DNA from: Balaenoptera acutorostrata
Lineage: Eukaryota > Chordata > Mammalia > Artiodactyla > Balaenopteridae
Direction: 5' to 3'
Length of the DNA stretch: 64,000 bases
Assembly: GCF_949987535.1 (NCBI RefSeq)
Contig: NC_080073.1
Location: 92,047,344-92,111,343 of the forward strand
The notes beneath the pieces are model-generated. The model was not told where the DNA came from. It was given only the letters and a program-made list of their open reading frames with translations, and made no database searches. Numbering within the stretch: position 1 is the stretch's first letter; the number at the start of each line of letters is the position of its first letter. The translations under genes and the position numbers were made by a program. Below are positions 10,205 through 21,837 of the stretch, piece by piece.

Positions 10205-12640
10205 TTTTTCAGTTTATTCTGTGCTAATTGTTCTGTTCACAGGTTTTCTACTTCTCTTCAGTACTTTATGTTTTTCTAGAAAATTGTCCATTTCATCCAA
10301 TTTTCAAGTTTATTGGCAATTTTGGAATGTTGTGTTATAATTTAAAAATTAAAAATATCTTTATTTATAGTTACATTTATTGCTTATGTTTTATTTTGAA
10401 CTTATTTGTTATTATTTCATTTTTTTCTTTAATATACTGATAAAAGTATTAGTGTTTTAAATGAGGCAAGGGTTTGTTTTGTTTAATCAATTCTAATTTT
10501 TTTGTGTGCTTATTATCATTTGGGGGTTTTACCTTTATATCTTCCCATTTGGGATTATTTTGTTATTCCTTTTCTAGCATATTCTGTAGAAAAATTTACT
10601 TAATCTCTCTTGTTTTTAAGAAATAATTTAAAGTTTATAAATTCTCCTCTGAGAACCACATTGCCCTTATCCCACTGGCCCTGAAATATAGGATATTTTT
10701 CTTATTATTAAATATTTTGCAATTTCCGTTTTGTTTTCCTGCTTAACTCATTAATTATTTACATGTGGGAAAAAAACAAAAACCAAAAAACAAACAAACA
10801 AAAAACCTTCCCACATATACCGAGTTGGGAAGAAAGGGTGACTTCTAGTTTCACTATATGTGAATGTGGCCATTTTGGTGCTAACAGTGTAGAATTTGCT
10901 GAGACTTCCTTTATGTCTAGAACAGTCTTTGCAAATGGTCTTTGTGTGTTTGAAAAGAATGTACATTCCCTGGTTTTGGATGCAAAGTTCTATATAAATC
11001 TGTTACCTCAGACTTGTTCATTATATTGTTCAAATCTTCCACATCCTTGCTTTTTTTTTGTGTACTTGATCTGTCAGTATATGTGAGACATGTACTATGA
11101 TTGTAGGTTTGTCTGTTTCTCTTTATGTTTCTATCAGATTTTGCTTTGTACATATTTTAAGCTTTATTCAGGTTCATTCAAGTTCAAAACTTTACATCTC
11201 ATTAATAGACTTTTTCCATTTATTTATATATGAAATGTCTTTCTGTGTTTCCTGGATTCTATTTTGACAGATGTAATATCATTATATCTTCTTATATCTT
11301 CTTTCTTTTTTGCTAGTATTTGACTGGTTTGTACTTTTTTCATTTCCTTATTTTCAACCTCTCTAATTCCTCTTGTTTCAGCTGTATGTATTTGGTAAAC
11401 AGCCTATATTTGCATGTTGTTTTATTCATTCTGAGATTTTCTGTCTTTTGATAAGTTATTCATATTTACTATGGTTATTAAGATCTTTAGGCTTATGTCT
11501 AGTTTCTTTTTCCATGTGTTTTCAGTTTACCGTACTTTCTCATTGTTTCATTTATTTTTCTCCTCTTGCCTTCTGTTGAATTGTTCAAGAATTCTTTGCT
11601 CTGTTTTTTCCTCTATTGGTTTAAAGCTATACTTTTAATTTTTATCCTTGTTATTATCTTTGCATTTTTATCACACATAAATAAGCTTATTAGAGTTTCC
11701 TGATAAAGTCTCATGTTATTCAGTTAAGTTCTCATTCCCTCAAAGAAGATAGATATGTTAGAATATTTTTTATTCTGGGGTTCTACTCAGTAACCCTCCT
11801 GCCCCCAACCCAACTAACCCATGCTATCATCTGGAATTTCAATTTCAGTTATCAAAGTTTATTATACTATTTATTCAGCTATTACTTATAGATTTTACTG
11901 CTTATAAGTTGCTTCTCATTGCATTTTTATCTAAATTCTTCTTTGTGTTTTACTTTTTTTCTTGTTAGAATATATCCTTATATTCTTTATAAACTTATAA
12001 AGTTTACTTCTGTGTGGGAGAGTCTATAGGTAGTAAATTTTGAGAGCTTAAACATATGAAAATATCTTTCTTAAATGTTTACTCTTGAATAGTATACTTT
12101 TACTTTTGAAATTTTATTGTGTATTGAATTCCAGGTTCAAAGTTATTTTCTCTCAGGATTTAGAAATGTTTTTCCACTGCTTTCTTACATTCAGTGGTAC
12201 TGATAAGGAATCTGATGTCATTCTGAAGTATTATTTTTGAAGTTGATCTTTCTTTCCTCTTTGAGAGAGTTCCCAATTTTTCTCTTTATCATTATGTTTG
12301 TGCTTATGGTATTTGCAGTGAGGTTTTATATTTATTCTCCTTTCTGTCACTTAGTGAGTAGTGTCAACCTAAAGACTTGTGTATTTTTTTCCCAGTTCTG
12401 GGAAATAATTGGCCATTGTCTTTTCTACTATTGCCCCTCTTTCATTCTTTCCATTATTTGCTTCTAGAAATATTTTTAGAGGGATATCAAATTTGGGGTA
12501 TCTATTCCAAATGTTTTAAATTTTCTTATGGCTTTTCATCTTTCTGTGCTACATTTGAAATAATTCTTCAGTTCAGTCATTCTAGTGACTGATTTACTCT
12601 TCAGCTATTAAGACCATATACTGAGGTTTTATTTTAAGGA
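10205..12640 (-). mobile_element. old L1 (L1M-type) block, 5' half of ORF2 and upstream region
   Basis: Antisense L1 text is recognisable in order: 'gaaaattgtccatttcatcc', 'gaaaagaatgtacattccct' with 'gttctatataaatctgtt', then endonuclease-region and inter-ORF/ORF1-type sequence such as 'tctgggaaataattggccat'. All reading frames are destroyed; the AT-rich open frames here are chance. In an antisense L1 these parts should lie to the right of the reverse-transcriptase region, but here they lie to its left (see 13005-14375). Confidence 0.7.
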
Positions 12641-13004
12641 TTTGGGTACACACAATTGGGTTAGTTTGAATCCTTGGTTCATGGTACATTAACATTATTG
12701 CTCTAGCCAGTATCATTTTTAATTTAATTTATTTATCATTTATTTAGTTTTAAATACAGTAGACATCCATGAATATGCCACCAAAGTCAATAACTGCAAC
12801 ATATCCATTAACTTCATATGTCTATATGCTCCTCTCTTATCTGTGTCTGTTTCTTCAACCCAACTGTTCTCAATTTTGTGTTTATTTTTCAGTTGCTTTT
12901 AAAAAGTTTTATCATACACAGAGATATATCCATTTTCGCACTAATCAAAGAACCATTTCTAAAAATGTCCATCATTACCCTCAGTGATTTGAGATGCCAC
13001 CTTT
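12641..13004. other. AT-rich spacer between two L1 blocks
   Basis: Possibly L1 3' UTR belonging to the next block (for example 'cagtagacatccatgaatat'), but too diverged to be sure. Confidence 0.35.
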
Positions 13005-14375
13005 ATCGTATACTAAATTTCCGTACATATTTGGGTTTATTTCTGGACTTTCTATATTATATTCCAGTGGTTTATTTGCTTATTTATGTGCCAGCCCCAT
13101 ACTGTTTTAGTTATAGAGTCTTTATATTATGTTTTATTATCTGGTAGGGCTAATCCTTTCTCATAGTTTTTCTTTTTCATTGTTTCCCTGGCTGTTCTTG
13201 CATTTCTCTTCCATGTGAGCTTTAGTATCAACTTGTCTAACTCCTTATAATCTGTCTTTGTTATCTTTATTGAGACTGTGTTGAATTTATAAGTTAATTT
13301 AGGGAGAACTGATATCTTCACAATGTTGAGTCATCATATCCAAGAAAAGGGAGTGTCTATTCATTTTTTAAAACCAACTTTTGTGTCTTTCAGGAATGAT
13401 TTAAATTTGTTATCATATAGATTTTGCACATTTCTTGTTAAATTTAATCCTAAATATTTAATCTCCTCTGTTGCAATTCTCTCTACTATATGTCCTCTAT
13501 TTATTGTTTGTGTACGTGAAGGCTACTGATTTGATATTCTTACATGTTATTGAATTCTTTTACAGTTTATGTTAGTTTTATCATTGATTCTCTGATAGTT
13601 TACAGGTATAATATCTGCAAATAGAGATAGTTCTTCTTCCTAATCTTATGCCACTAATTGCTTTCTCTTGGCTAATCATGTTGATTAATACTAGTCTAGT
13701 ACAATGTTGACGAGTACTGGAGATAGAATTGTTGCCTTGCTCCCAATCTAGTTGTTTTCCTATTAAATAAGATTCTGGCTTCCAGACTTAAGTATTTCTA
13801 TGTCTATCTGTATTTCTATCTCTATCTCTATCTGTAGATTGATAGAGATGTTATTACGTTATGAAAGTACCTCTCAGTTCCTATTTTCTTGAGTATTTTA
13901 ATAATGAATGGTTGTTAAATTTGGTCAAATGTTTTGTCAGCATCTATGGAGATAAGCATATTTTCCTCCTTATATTTATTGATAAGATAAATGATATTAA
14001 TCTATTTTAAAATATTGAACCAACTTATATTCCAAAAACAAAAACTTAGCATACATATTATTTGCTTAAAGTGATGTTGGAGTCTATGTGTTAACATTTT
14101 GTTTTAGTATATTTGTACTGATATTCATTAGTGATATTGGTCTTTGGTTTTCTTCTTTGCACAGTCTTTATCTGGTCTATCAGTTGTATCATATTTACTT
14201 AAAAAAAAGAACTTGAAATTTTTCTTTCCTTTTCAGTACTCTTGAATAATTCCTACAACATTGGGATTATCTGGTGTTTGAAGATTTTTTGGAGTACCAT
14301 TGTGTCTAGGTCTGGTGCTTTTCAGTACAGTAGTTACTTCTAATTTTCTCTATTTCTTCTATGGAAAGTATCTGT
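13005..14375 (-). mobile_element. old L1 block, reverse transcriptase and C-terminal part of ORF2
   Basis: Antisense L1 ORF2 landmarks occur in order: 'gtgccagccccatactgttt', 'taaatttaatcctaaatatt', 'ataatatctgcaaatagaga', 'gtcaaatgttttgtcagcat' and 'attagtgatattggtctttg'. The frame is broken by many stops. A TCTA-type simple repeat lies within it at 13797-13852. Confidence 0.78.
13797..13852. repeat. (TCTA)n-type simple repeat, imperfect
   Basis: Repeats of tctatc/tctgta units inside the antisense L1 block. Confidence 0.75.
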
Positions 14376-14554
14376 ATGAGGTTGTATTTGTTTGTTTTCC
14401 CTTGGTCTGCCTTTGTTCATCTCAAAGCCTTGAAGCTGGAGGCAGTGGAGAGGGTTAGTGGAGAGGTAGTATGAGAGATTGAACACTGGGATTTCGTGAG
14501 TTTTCTTTTTATACCTTCAATTATTTTACAATTTCAGCATTCTCTGCCTTCAAG
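14376..14554. other. short unassigned segment
   Basis: Lies between L1 remains and the next repeat. No feature seen. Confidence 0.4.
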
Positions 14555-14860
14555 TAATCGTGTGATGGTTAATTTAATATGTCAAATTGACTGGACCACA
14601 GGGTACCCAGATATTTGGTAAGCACTCTTCTGGGAATTCCTGTGGACATATTTTTGCATGAGATTAACATGTAAATCCATAGACTGAGTAAAGCAGATTG
14701 TTTTCTCTAGTGTGGGTGGGCCTTATGCAATCAGTTGAAGGCCTGAATAGAACAAAGCTGACCCTCCCCTGAATAACAGAAAATTCTTTTCTGCCTGATC
14801 GCATTCCAACTAGGACATCAGCTTTTTCTCCCCCCTGCCTGAAAGGCAATACAGTGACAA
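14555..14860. repeat. old mammalian interspersed repeat, family not named
   Basis: Carries the familiar block 'gatggttaatttaatatgtc', 'ctgagtaaagcagattgttt', 'gtgtgggtgggccttatgca' and 'cagttgaaggcctgaataga' of a widespread mammalian repeat. The overlapping minus-strand open frame of 120 codons is a by-product. Confidence 0.65.
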
Positions 14861-14884
14861 AGAATTCAGCTGAACTGTGTTCTA

Positions 14885-15894
14885 GTGTTCCATGGAAAGT
14901 AGAATTTATGAGTGATGAAATTAGATATTTAGCAGAGATTTCTAAGCAAAATGTTGAAGGTGGGAACTGGATCCTTCCAACTGCATATAGTAAAAAGTGA
15001 GAGGAGTGAGATAAATTGATAGGCAAAAAGGAACCATAATTTGAAGATCTGGAAAATTCTTAGCTTATCCATATTGCAAAACATGAGAAAGCTTGTTCTG
15101 AAGACTAAGGGTGTGGCTGAACAATCATTTGATAAGGGGGTTAAGATGGGTGTGAACCATGAATTTAATCAGCCATCTCAGAAGAAGCCAGGAATAGAGA
15201 TGAGATTATATCAGCAGAAACACTGCCAACTTGTTACTAAAAGGGACAGAAAAAAATAGGACATAATAAAAGATGGCTGTCAGACTTCTTAGATTGTGTA
15301 GGAGCAGACAGTAAAGCTATCCTGCTGCAAACATGCTTCATCCTTCAAGAAAAAGGAAGAATGACCCCAAAGGTGATTCAGAGATCAACAGAGCTGACAC
15401 TACCACCACAGACCCAGGGGGCAGGGCTAGTTCCTCCTCTGTTCCAAAGGTGGGCTCTTCATTTTCAGGGGTTAGGATGCCACTGCCCTGTGCCTCAGGG
15501 GAGGGGCTGCCCTCACAGAGCCTTGGGGTGGGGGTGATATTGTTACCCCAGTGAATCTTACCCCAGCCTTAAGATCTGATGAAAATCTGCCTTGCTGGGT
15601 TTTGTTTCTTCTTCCCAATTTCTCCCCTTTGGAATAAGAATGTTCCACCATTGTATTTTGGAAACATATAACTTGTCTGGCTTCACAGGTTCACAGCTGG
15701 AGAGGAATTTTATCTCGGGATGAATCATACCTTGAGTCTCACCCATATCTGATTTATGTGATACTTAGATGATACTTTGAACTTTAGACTTCAGAATTGA
15801 TGCTAAAATGAATGAAAATATTTGGGGCTGTTAGGATGGAATGAATGTATTTTGCATGTGAGAAGGGCATGAATTTTGCGGGACTGGGGTACAA
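14885..15894 (+). mobile_element. MaLR internal region (THE1/MLT1-type ERVL-MaLR)
   Basis: The text 'gagatttctaagcaaaatgt', 'tcacaggttcacagctggag', 'cttgagtctcacccatatct' and 'gaatgtattttgcatgtgag' follows the 3' part of a MaLR internal region and runs directly into an MLT1 LTR. No gag-like frame survives, as is usual for these non-autonomous elements. No 5' LTR of the same element is visible in the window. Confidence 0.72.
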
Positions 15895-16055
15895 TGTTAT
15901 GGACTAAATATAGATGTCCTTCCAAATTCATATATGAAGCCGTAACCCCCAGGGTGGCTGTAATTGAAGTAGGGAAGTACTTCAGGTTAAATAAGGTAAT
16001 ACTGGATACTAATGGGATTAGTATCCTTAGAAGAAGCCATGCCAGAGCGCTCTCT

Positions 16056-16090
<35 letters not shown>

Positions 16091-16300
16091 TCCCTCCCTC
16101 TCCATGTGTGCTCAGAGGAAAGCACATGTGAGGACAAAGCAGCTGTCTGCAAACCAGGAAGAGAGCTCTCACCCAAAAATGAACCCCACCAAACCTTGTT
16201 CTGGGACTTCCAGCCTCTAAAATTGTGAGAAATAATTTCTGTTGTTTAAACCATCCAGTCAGCGGTATTTTATTATGGCAGCCTTGGCAGACTGATATAA
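15895..16300 (+). mobile_element. MLT1-type LTR (3' LTR of the MaLR element)
   Basis: Begins 'tgttatggactaaatatag' and continues with 'aattcatatatgaagccgta', a CT-repeat, 'agcacatgtgaggacaaagc', 'cttccagcctctaaaattgt' and 'ccagtcagcggtattttatt', the normal order of MLT1 LTR blocks. The CT tract at 16050-16102 has expanded inside it. Confidence 0.85.
16050..16102. repeat. (CT)n microsatellite inside the MLT1 LTR
   Basis: Nearly pure CT dinucleotides followed by CCCT units. Confidence 0.95.
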
Positions 16301-16427
16301 ATAGCAAGGGCACAGTTTTGTGTAGAATTTTCCTATAACTAGTTTCCATAACTGTGGTTGTTTCATTATATTTTGGCGGAGGGGGCGGATTTGGGGAGGA
16401 TGATTGTCTTTAGCTATGGAAAAACTG
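16301..16427. other. short unassigned segment
   Basis: No feature seen apart from a G-rich 'ggcggagggggcggatttgg'. Confidence 0.4.
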
Positions 16428-16700
16428 ACATTTATTAAATCCAATATGACTGATATTTTTTTAAAAATTCTGAATATAGCCCATTTGGTTATTCTGATTC
16501 TTAAAATATTTGGACTTTTTCATTTACTTTCTACTTGTATCATTTTTCTTAAATCTTACCATTTTTGGATTTAGCATATTTGGTCTTTCTTTCTTCCTCA
16601 ATTTTTTTCTCTTCTTCAAATTTATATACTCTACTTTTAATCTCTTGTTGATTACCATTGAAATTTTATCATGCACATTTAACATAACAAGATCTAAATA
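16428..16700. repeat. direct repeat, copy A (~980 bp from copy B)
   Basis: Shares an ordered series of blocks with 17408-17688: 'tttattaaatccaat', 'catttggttat', 'ttctacttg', 'cttaccat', 'tttggtctttctttc' versus 'tttgatctttttttc', and 'aacataacaagatc' versus 'aacataacaaaatc'. Identity looks like 70-80 percent by eye. Confidence 0.75.
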
Positions 16701-17407
16701 TCTTAACATTTATCCTAAACAAGGTATGATCTTGTCTTTTCTCTCTGGGTGTTCAAGATATTTTCTTTATCCCAAAATCTTCCAGTTTTACTAAGATATG
16801 CCTTAGGGAATTTCTTTTGATAGATCCCATTTGGGATAAGTTGTCCTTACTACATCTGTGGATCTATGATTTTTATCTTTTCTGAGAGATAAAATATTGC
16901 CTTTCCTCCATTCCCTTCACGCTGTCTATGTGGGGCTGCAAGTAGACTTATATTGGTCTTTATCACTTTATGTTCCAATGTCTCTTAACTTCTTTTTTGT
17001 ATTTTCTCTTCTCCTTATTCCTTTTTGCTGTATTCCAGACAAAATCTTTGGATATACCTCTCAGTTAACCAGTTCTCTCTTTATTGCATAAAACTGATCT
17101 TTAAGTCATCCACAGAATTTTTGATTTCTACAAATACATTTTTTCATTTCTAGGAGCTTTTTTTTCTAGTATTTTTTCTATTGCCAATAATTTCTTGCTG
17201 AATACTCAGCTTTATATAAAATATTTACTTTTTAAATCATTTCATGAAGCCATGAAATACATCCAACCAGTTAAACATCTGCAGTTTTTGTGAGTCTAAA
17301 TCTGTTATTTCTTGTTTATGCTTACAGATGCTAATAGCAGTGATTTTGGTAATTTTCTTTGTGAGTTGATTACTTGATCTTAATTGGGGTGAGTCCTTCA
17401 GGACTAA

Positions 17408-17688
17408 CATATTTATTAAATCCAATGTGACTTCTTTTTCCTTAAACCTTTGAGTTTAGTACATTTGGTTATCTTGACTGTTGTTATTATGAACTATTTC
17501 TATTAGTTTCTACTTGCCCCATTTCTCTTTTCTCTTACCATCTTTGGACTGAATATATTTGATCTTTTTTTCATCCTCCTTTTTTTTCTCTCATTCAAAA
17601 TTATACATTCTACCTTTAATCACTCTTATTGGTTAGCACTGGACCTTTCCATGTATATTAAACATAACAAAATCAAAAGCTAAACAAT
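17408..17688. repeat. direct repeat, copy B
   Basis: Same orientation and block order as copy A at 16428-16700. It may be two adjacent elements of one family or an old duplication. Confidence 0.75.
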
Positions 17689-18284
17689 ACCTTCATCTAC
17701 CTCCTAAACAGTACAGGAACTTTAGCACACTTTACCTCTGATTGCCTTCCCTCAGACTTACATACCACAGGGTTCCATCATATTAGTTCCTCTCTGGTTT
17801 ACCAATGCCAAGTCTCTTTTGCTCTAGCACATTTCTTCAACTCTGTGGCCTCTGCTCCTGGCTACCCTGGCCTAAATTCCTATGTGTTCCTACCCTTGAC
17901 TCCTCAGATGTTAGCCTCAGAAACCCCAGCCCCTGTATGCCAGGCTACGCTCATGTTTATTTCTCTGTGGGCTCTCTTGGAAAATGCTCCTACCTTGTGT
18001 AAGACCAACGATACCTCCAAGTGTAAGTTTTTTCCAGGGCTTAGTTATTGTGAGAAGGTGAATCCCCCAGAGCAATGACCGCTTGTGATACATTGATTGT
18101 GAACCTTTAATTTTTTATTTCAATCATTATTTCTCTCATATCTAAGATATCTAATTGGTTTTTCTAAATAAGAACCTGTTCTTGTTTCATAACCACTACT
18201 CTTGTTTAGTAACCTACTGTTCATTTTTCACAAGTGCAGTTACCTAATTTATTCTTTTACTTAAAAATTAATTGTTCAGTTTTT

Positions 18285-18450
18285 GCTGTATATGTATAAG
18301 AAATTCTTCTAGGTGCTGGAGAATATAGTGGTAAATAAAACAAGTTCTCTGCCTTCATGAAGCCAGTATTGTAGTGAAAGAAAATAATGGCTAGCTAGCA
18401 TTCATAGAGTGCTTCATATGTGTCAGGCATTAGTCAATAGCATATTTTCC
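18285..18450. repeat. old L2- or MIR-associated repeat remains
   Basis: The text 'ttctaggtgctggagaatat', 'ctctgccttcatgaagccag' and 'agtgcttcatatgtgtcagg' resembles the widespread 'feature of tissue-wide' ancient mammalian repeat ends (constituent of L2/MIR3-like sequence). Family not certain. Confidence 0.45.
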
Positions 18451-18808
18451 ATATTCTGTAAAAAACAAATAACTACTGTCTTCCTGGGTACTAAATATAC
18501 ATATTAAAAAATATTTTCAGATTTCTTTATTATTTCTATTCTTCAAAGTTTAAACTCTTCCATAAGTGTATCCTGTTTTCCCTTCTTCACACGTTAGATT
18601 TCCAGATGCTTGGTGTCTTGCTGCTGTGTTTTCATTTTCTAGGAATGACTTCTTCTTTGCCCATCATGGATTCTAAATGACTGCCTTAAGAGACCACCTT
18701 GTAGCAGCATTAACCCAAATCTTGAGAACTTTAAGTTCAAATTTTACATGACCCTTGGAGTATAAACAACTAGATGGTATGTTTGACAAAATCTTTCCTG
18801 CAAATGAG

Positions 18809-18858
18809 CACATACACACAAACACACACACACGTACACATATATATCTAGATATATG
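18809..18858. repeat. (CA)n/(TA)n microsatellite
   Basis: CA dinucleotides with interruptions followed by TATATC units. Confidence 0.9.
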
Positions 18859-21108
18859 CATTTATAGCAGTATAGTCTTTTGAAAGCATTGGCCTCTTTT
18901 TACCACTGTAGCTTCCTGTTTGTTTCCCATTTTGAGATATGTCTTTCTAATCTACGGAGATACTCTTCTTTGGTTTCCAAGCATAAATATATGTTTAATC
19001 ATTTTTCTTTAGCTCTTTTCTATCATTTCTATGAGTTTTTTGAAAAAGAAGATTTCATTCTATGCTTAATCCACCCTCTTAACTAAAAAGTCCAATTTAG
19101 ATTTCATATGTCAATTTAGAACCCCTGTTAAAAAGTTTACCTCTGTTATCAATAGTTGGTCTTTTTTCATTGGTTTTGTTTTGTTTTGTTTTATTAGACA
19201 TGTCCTCCACCTTTTGGCATGCAGTAACATTGTCTCATTTGCTAAAGCCTTTCCTTGGGTTGTTGTAAATAATAAAGTGCAGTTCAGGAAGTAAAGCTAT
19301 AGAAAGTCTTCATGATTAATTTTACATTCGGAGAGGAATTATAGCTGAGAACATTTCAAGATTGCTGTGCCCGAAGTGAGGTGTCACAACTTTGCAGTAT
19401 AAACATCATTGTCTTTGCTTGAGTTTTGACTCTGCTTGTGTTATTTAAACCCTTGAACATTGATACTGGTGTCATTGTAAAATGGACGTTATATTATCCC
19501 ATGTATTCCTCACTTTTAGTCTTCAATGAATGAGAAGTGGTAAAATAATTTCATTACAGCTACCATTTGAGTTTTATTAAATGCCAGAAGTATGGAGCTT
19601 TCCTATTCAGGGCCTCTATACCAATTATTTCATGATAGAATGCTATCCGCTCAGCATGGGATATCTCTGAAGTAGGATGAATACCGTCAAATTCTTCAGT
19701 GGATCCTAAACACGTTTTCACTTCATTCATGTAGATAACAAAAAATGTACAGATCCCTGTAGAGAGCACCACTTGTTATTTTCTGTTCCTTCTTTACCTG
19801 AAGATGCCTTTCTGTGAATTTATACTCTGAATAGCAACCTCCAGTTCACTAAGTAGCCACCTCATAGTTGCACAGTATTCCAACTGTGCAAGCAACAGCT
19901 GTGAACGAGAGAAGTACATATCATCATAGAGCTTATGGAGCTCAATATGTTAGTTCTGTTTATTCAAAAGACCACCTGTGTTTCTGGGGAAATTGGAGAC
20001 GTTCCAAAGGAGAATGAAGATACAGCAGACAGTAATGAAACCTTCAGAGTTGTAAGCCGAAGCATCAGTGCTTTGGGTTACAAACAAGATGACAGTCCTG
20101 CGGGACACTTGATTTCTAATATCTCTAGCAGAGCATTCTTGGTTAGAATGTTAATTAGCAAGTCAGTGGCTAGAATGCCCAGCTCCATTTTCTCACATAT
20201 AGAAAGGATATGAAGTCATGACTGTCTTTGGGAGGGAAAAATTACATTGATAGGTGAGGGGAAATGGTCCTACTTGTTTCTTTGTTTTATTTTTCCATGT
20301 TTGCTTTAACATTTGTGAAGGTTATTTTATTGACCATTAATATCAGAACTATTCTATTTTTTCTTAAACAGACAATAACTCTGTCTCATCCACGTTGTTG
20401 AGCAAAACTGAGTTACTCTACTTATCAAGAATATTGCTGTCACCATGACATATGGGGAGAGAAAGGTCAAAGAATGAATGAATGAATGAATGATGCATTG
20501 TGATAGCCAGTGTTCTTATAATACAGGCTGCCAAAGAAGGGAAAGTGCAGAATTTGCTTGCCAGGATATCTAAATTGATCAGAGCCTCAGGATAGGATAA
20601 AGTGCAAGCATTTCCTTCTTTTTCTTTCCTGGTGTGTCCACGATGAGACTGAGTTGGAGATCACACTGCCATAGTAACGTAGGGTTGCTCTAGGTGAATA
20701 GTGCTGTTGTTGCTGGATTTTTCTCCATCTTCCCTCTAGCCCATTAAAGGCTCTATGGCAATTTCGAGGCATCCCTTCAATACTTGGGTGTCTATCCTAG
20801 CCTTGGCATCGTGGTAACTTTTTCCAGGTTGTTTCTTTGCATAGCTTCTAAGCAAAGAATAGGCTCCCCAGAGCAGCTTGAGATTCTTTTACATTAGAGA
20901 AAACAGCTACTTGGGACTGAGTTGATTTAGAAGTTGCTTCTTTCAAGTACTTCCAGAACATACCTTCATTCCAGTTTGCCTAGCTTTGTTATGAAAGCGT
21001 AGGTATGCTGTGGGGAAGCAAGACTTTCCAAATAATATGACGTGCTCTCTGCCCAAGTTCGTTGATTCCTTGCACCACAATGTGCTTCTATACTATTTCT
21101 TGCAGAAT
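18859..21108. other. unannotated unique-looking DNA
   Basis: About 2.2 kb with no gene, RNA or clear repeat apart from a GAAT run at 20472-20494. The 92-codon frame at 19935-20213 has no recognisable domain and no splice or start context that supports it. Confidence 0.5.
20472..20494. repeat. (GAAT)n simple repeat
   Basis: Five tandem GAAT/AATG units. Confidence 0.9.
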
Positions 21109-21120
21109 CCATGGACCAGT

Positions 21121-21476
21121 TTTATTTTTAATTGAAGTATGGTTGATTTACACTGTTGTGTTAGTTTCAGATGTACAGCAAAGTGATTCAGACATATGTA
21201 TATATATTCTTTTTCAGATTCTTTTCCCTTATAGCTTATTACAAAATATTAAGTATAGTTCCTTGTGCTATACAGTAGGTCCTTGTTGTTTATTTTATAT
21301 ATAATAGTGTGTACATGTTAATCCCAAACTCCTAATTTATCCATCCCCCACCCTTTTCCCCTTTGGTAACCATAAGTTTGTTTTCTATGTCTGTGGTCTA
21401 TTTCTGTTTTGTACATAAGTTCATTTGTATCATGTTTTTTAGATTCCACACATAAGCGATATCATATAATATTTGT
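21121..21476 (-). mobile_element. L1 LINE 3' end, 5'-truncated
   Basis: Long, well-kept minus-strand L1 3' UTR: 'ttgatttacactgttgtgtt', 'gctatacagtaggtccttgt', 'cccctttggtaaccataagt' and 'agattccacacataagcgat'. It is bounded by ccatggaccagtttt on the left (21109) and the same word on the right (21477), a clear target-site duplication. Confidence 0.92.
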
Positions 21477-21492
21477 CCATGGACCAGTTTTT

Positions 21493-21820
21493 ATTTATTT
21501 AATTTTATTTTTGGCTGTGTTGGGTCTTCGGTTCGTGCGAGGGCTTTCTCCAGTTGCGGCAAGCGGGGGCCACTCTTCATCGCGGTGCGGGGACCGCTCT
21601 TCATCGCGGTGCGGGGACCGCTCTTCATCGCGGTGCGCGGGCCTTTCTCTATCGCGGCCCCTCCCGTCGCGGGGCACAGGCTCCAGACGCGCAGGCTCAG
21701 CAATTGTGGCTCACGGGCCCAGCTGCTCCGTGGCATGTGGGATCCTCCCAGACCAGGGCTCGAACCCGTGTCCCCTGCATTAGCAGGCAGACTCTCAACC
21801 ACTGCGCCACCAGGGAAGCC
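21493..21820 (-). mobile_element. CHR-family SINE, long form, with internal 24-bp triplication
   Basis: Minus-strand copy bounded by ccatggaccagttttta at 21477-21493 and 21821-21837. The left bounding word is also the right duplication of the adjoining L1. Within the SINE a 24-bp unit is present three times (21571-21642), making this copy longer than its relatives. The overlapping frames of up to 124 codons are SINE translation. Confidence 0.93.
21571..21642. repeat. 24-bp tandem triplication inside a SINE
   Basis: Units 21571-21594, 21595-21618 and 21619-21642 all contain ctcttcatcgcggtgcg. Other CHR copies in the window (for example 7411-7434 and 28229-28252) have one unit. Confidence 0.95.
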
Positions 21821-21837
21821 CCATGGACCAGTTTTTA

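Larger units (their letters stand above)
16428..18080 (-). mobile_element. old L1/HAL1-like block (ORF1 region), with internal direct duplication
   Basis: Antisense HAL1/L1M ORF1-type text is visible at about 16720-17200: 'cttttactaagatatgcctt'-like, 'ctcttaacttcttttttgta', 'ctcagttaaccagttctctc' and 'ttcatttctaggagcttttt'. It is flanked by two related ~270-bp copies (16428-16700 and 17408-17688). The part right of 17690 is assigned only by continuity. No intact frame. Confidence 0.5.

Noticed and set aside
12237..13147. Hydrophobic frames resembling membrane proteins
   Set aside because: AT-rich antisense L1 sequence gives Phe/Leu/Ile-rich chance frames; L1 landmarks explain the region.
15513..15540. 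G-quadruplex in the MaLR internal region
   Set aside because: The central loop is about 18 bases, outside the usual limit.
15803..16349. Arg/Glu-rich and Ser/Leu-rich frames up to 120 codons
   Set aside because: They are low-complexity translations of the CT repeat and MLT1 LTR.
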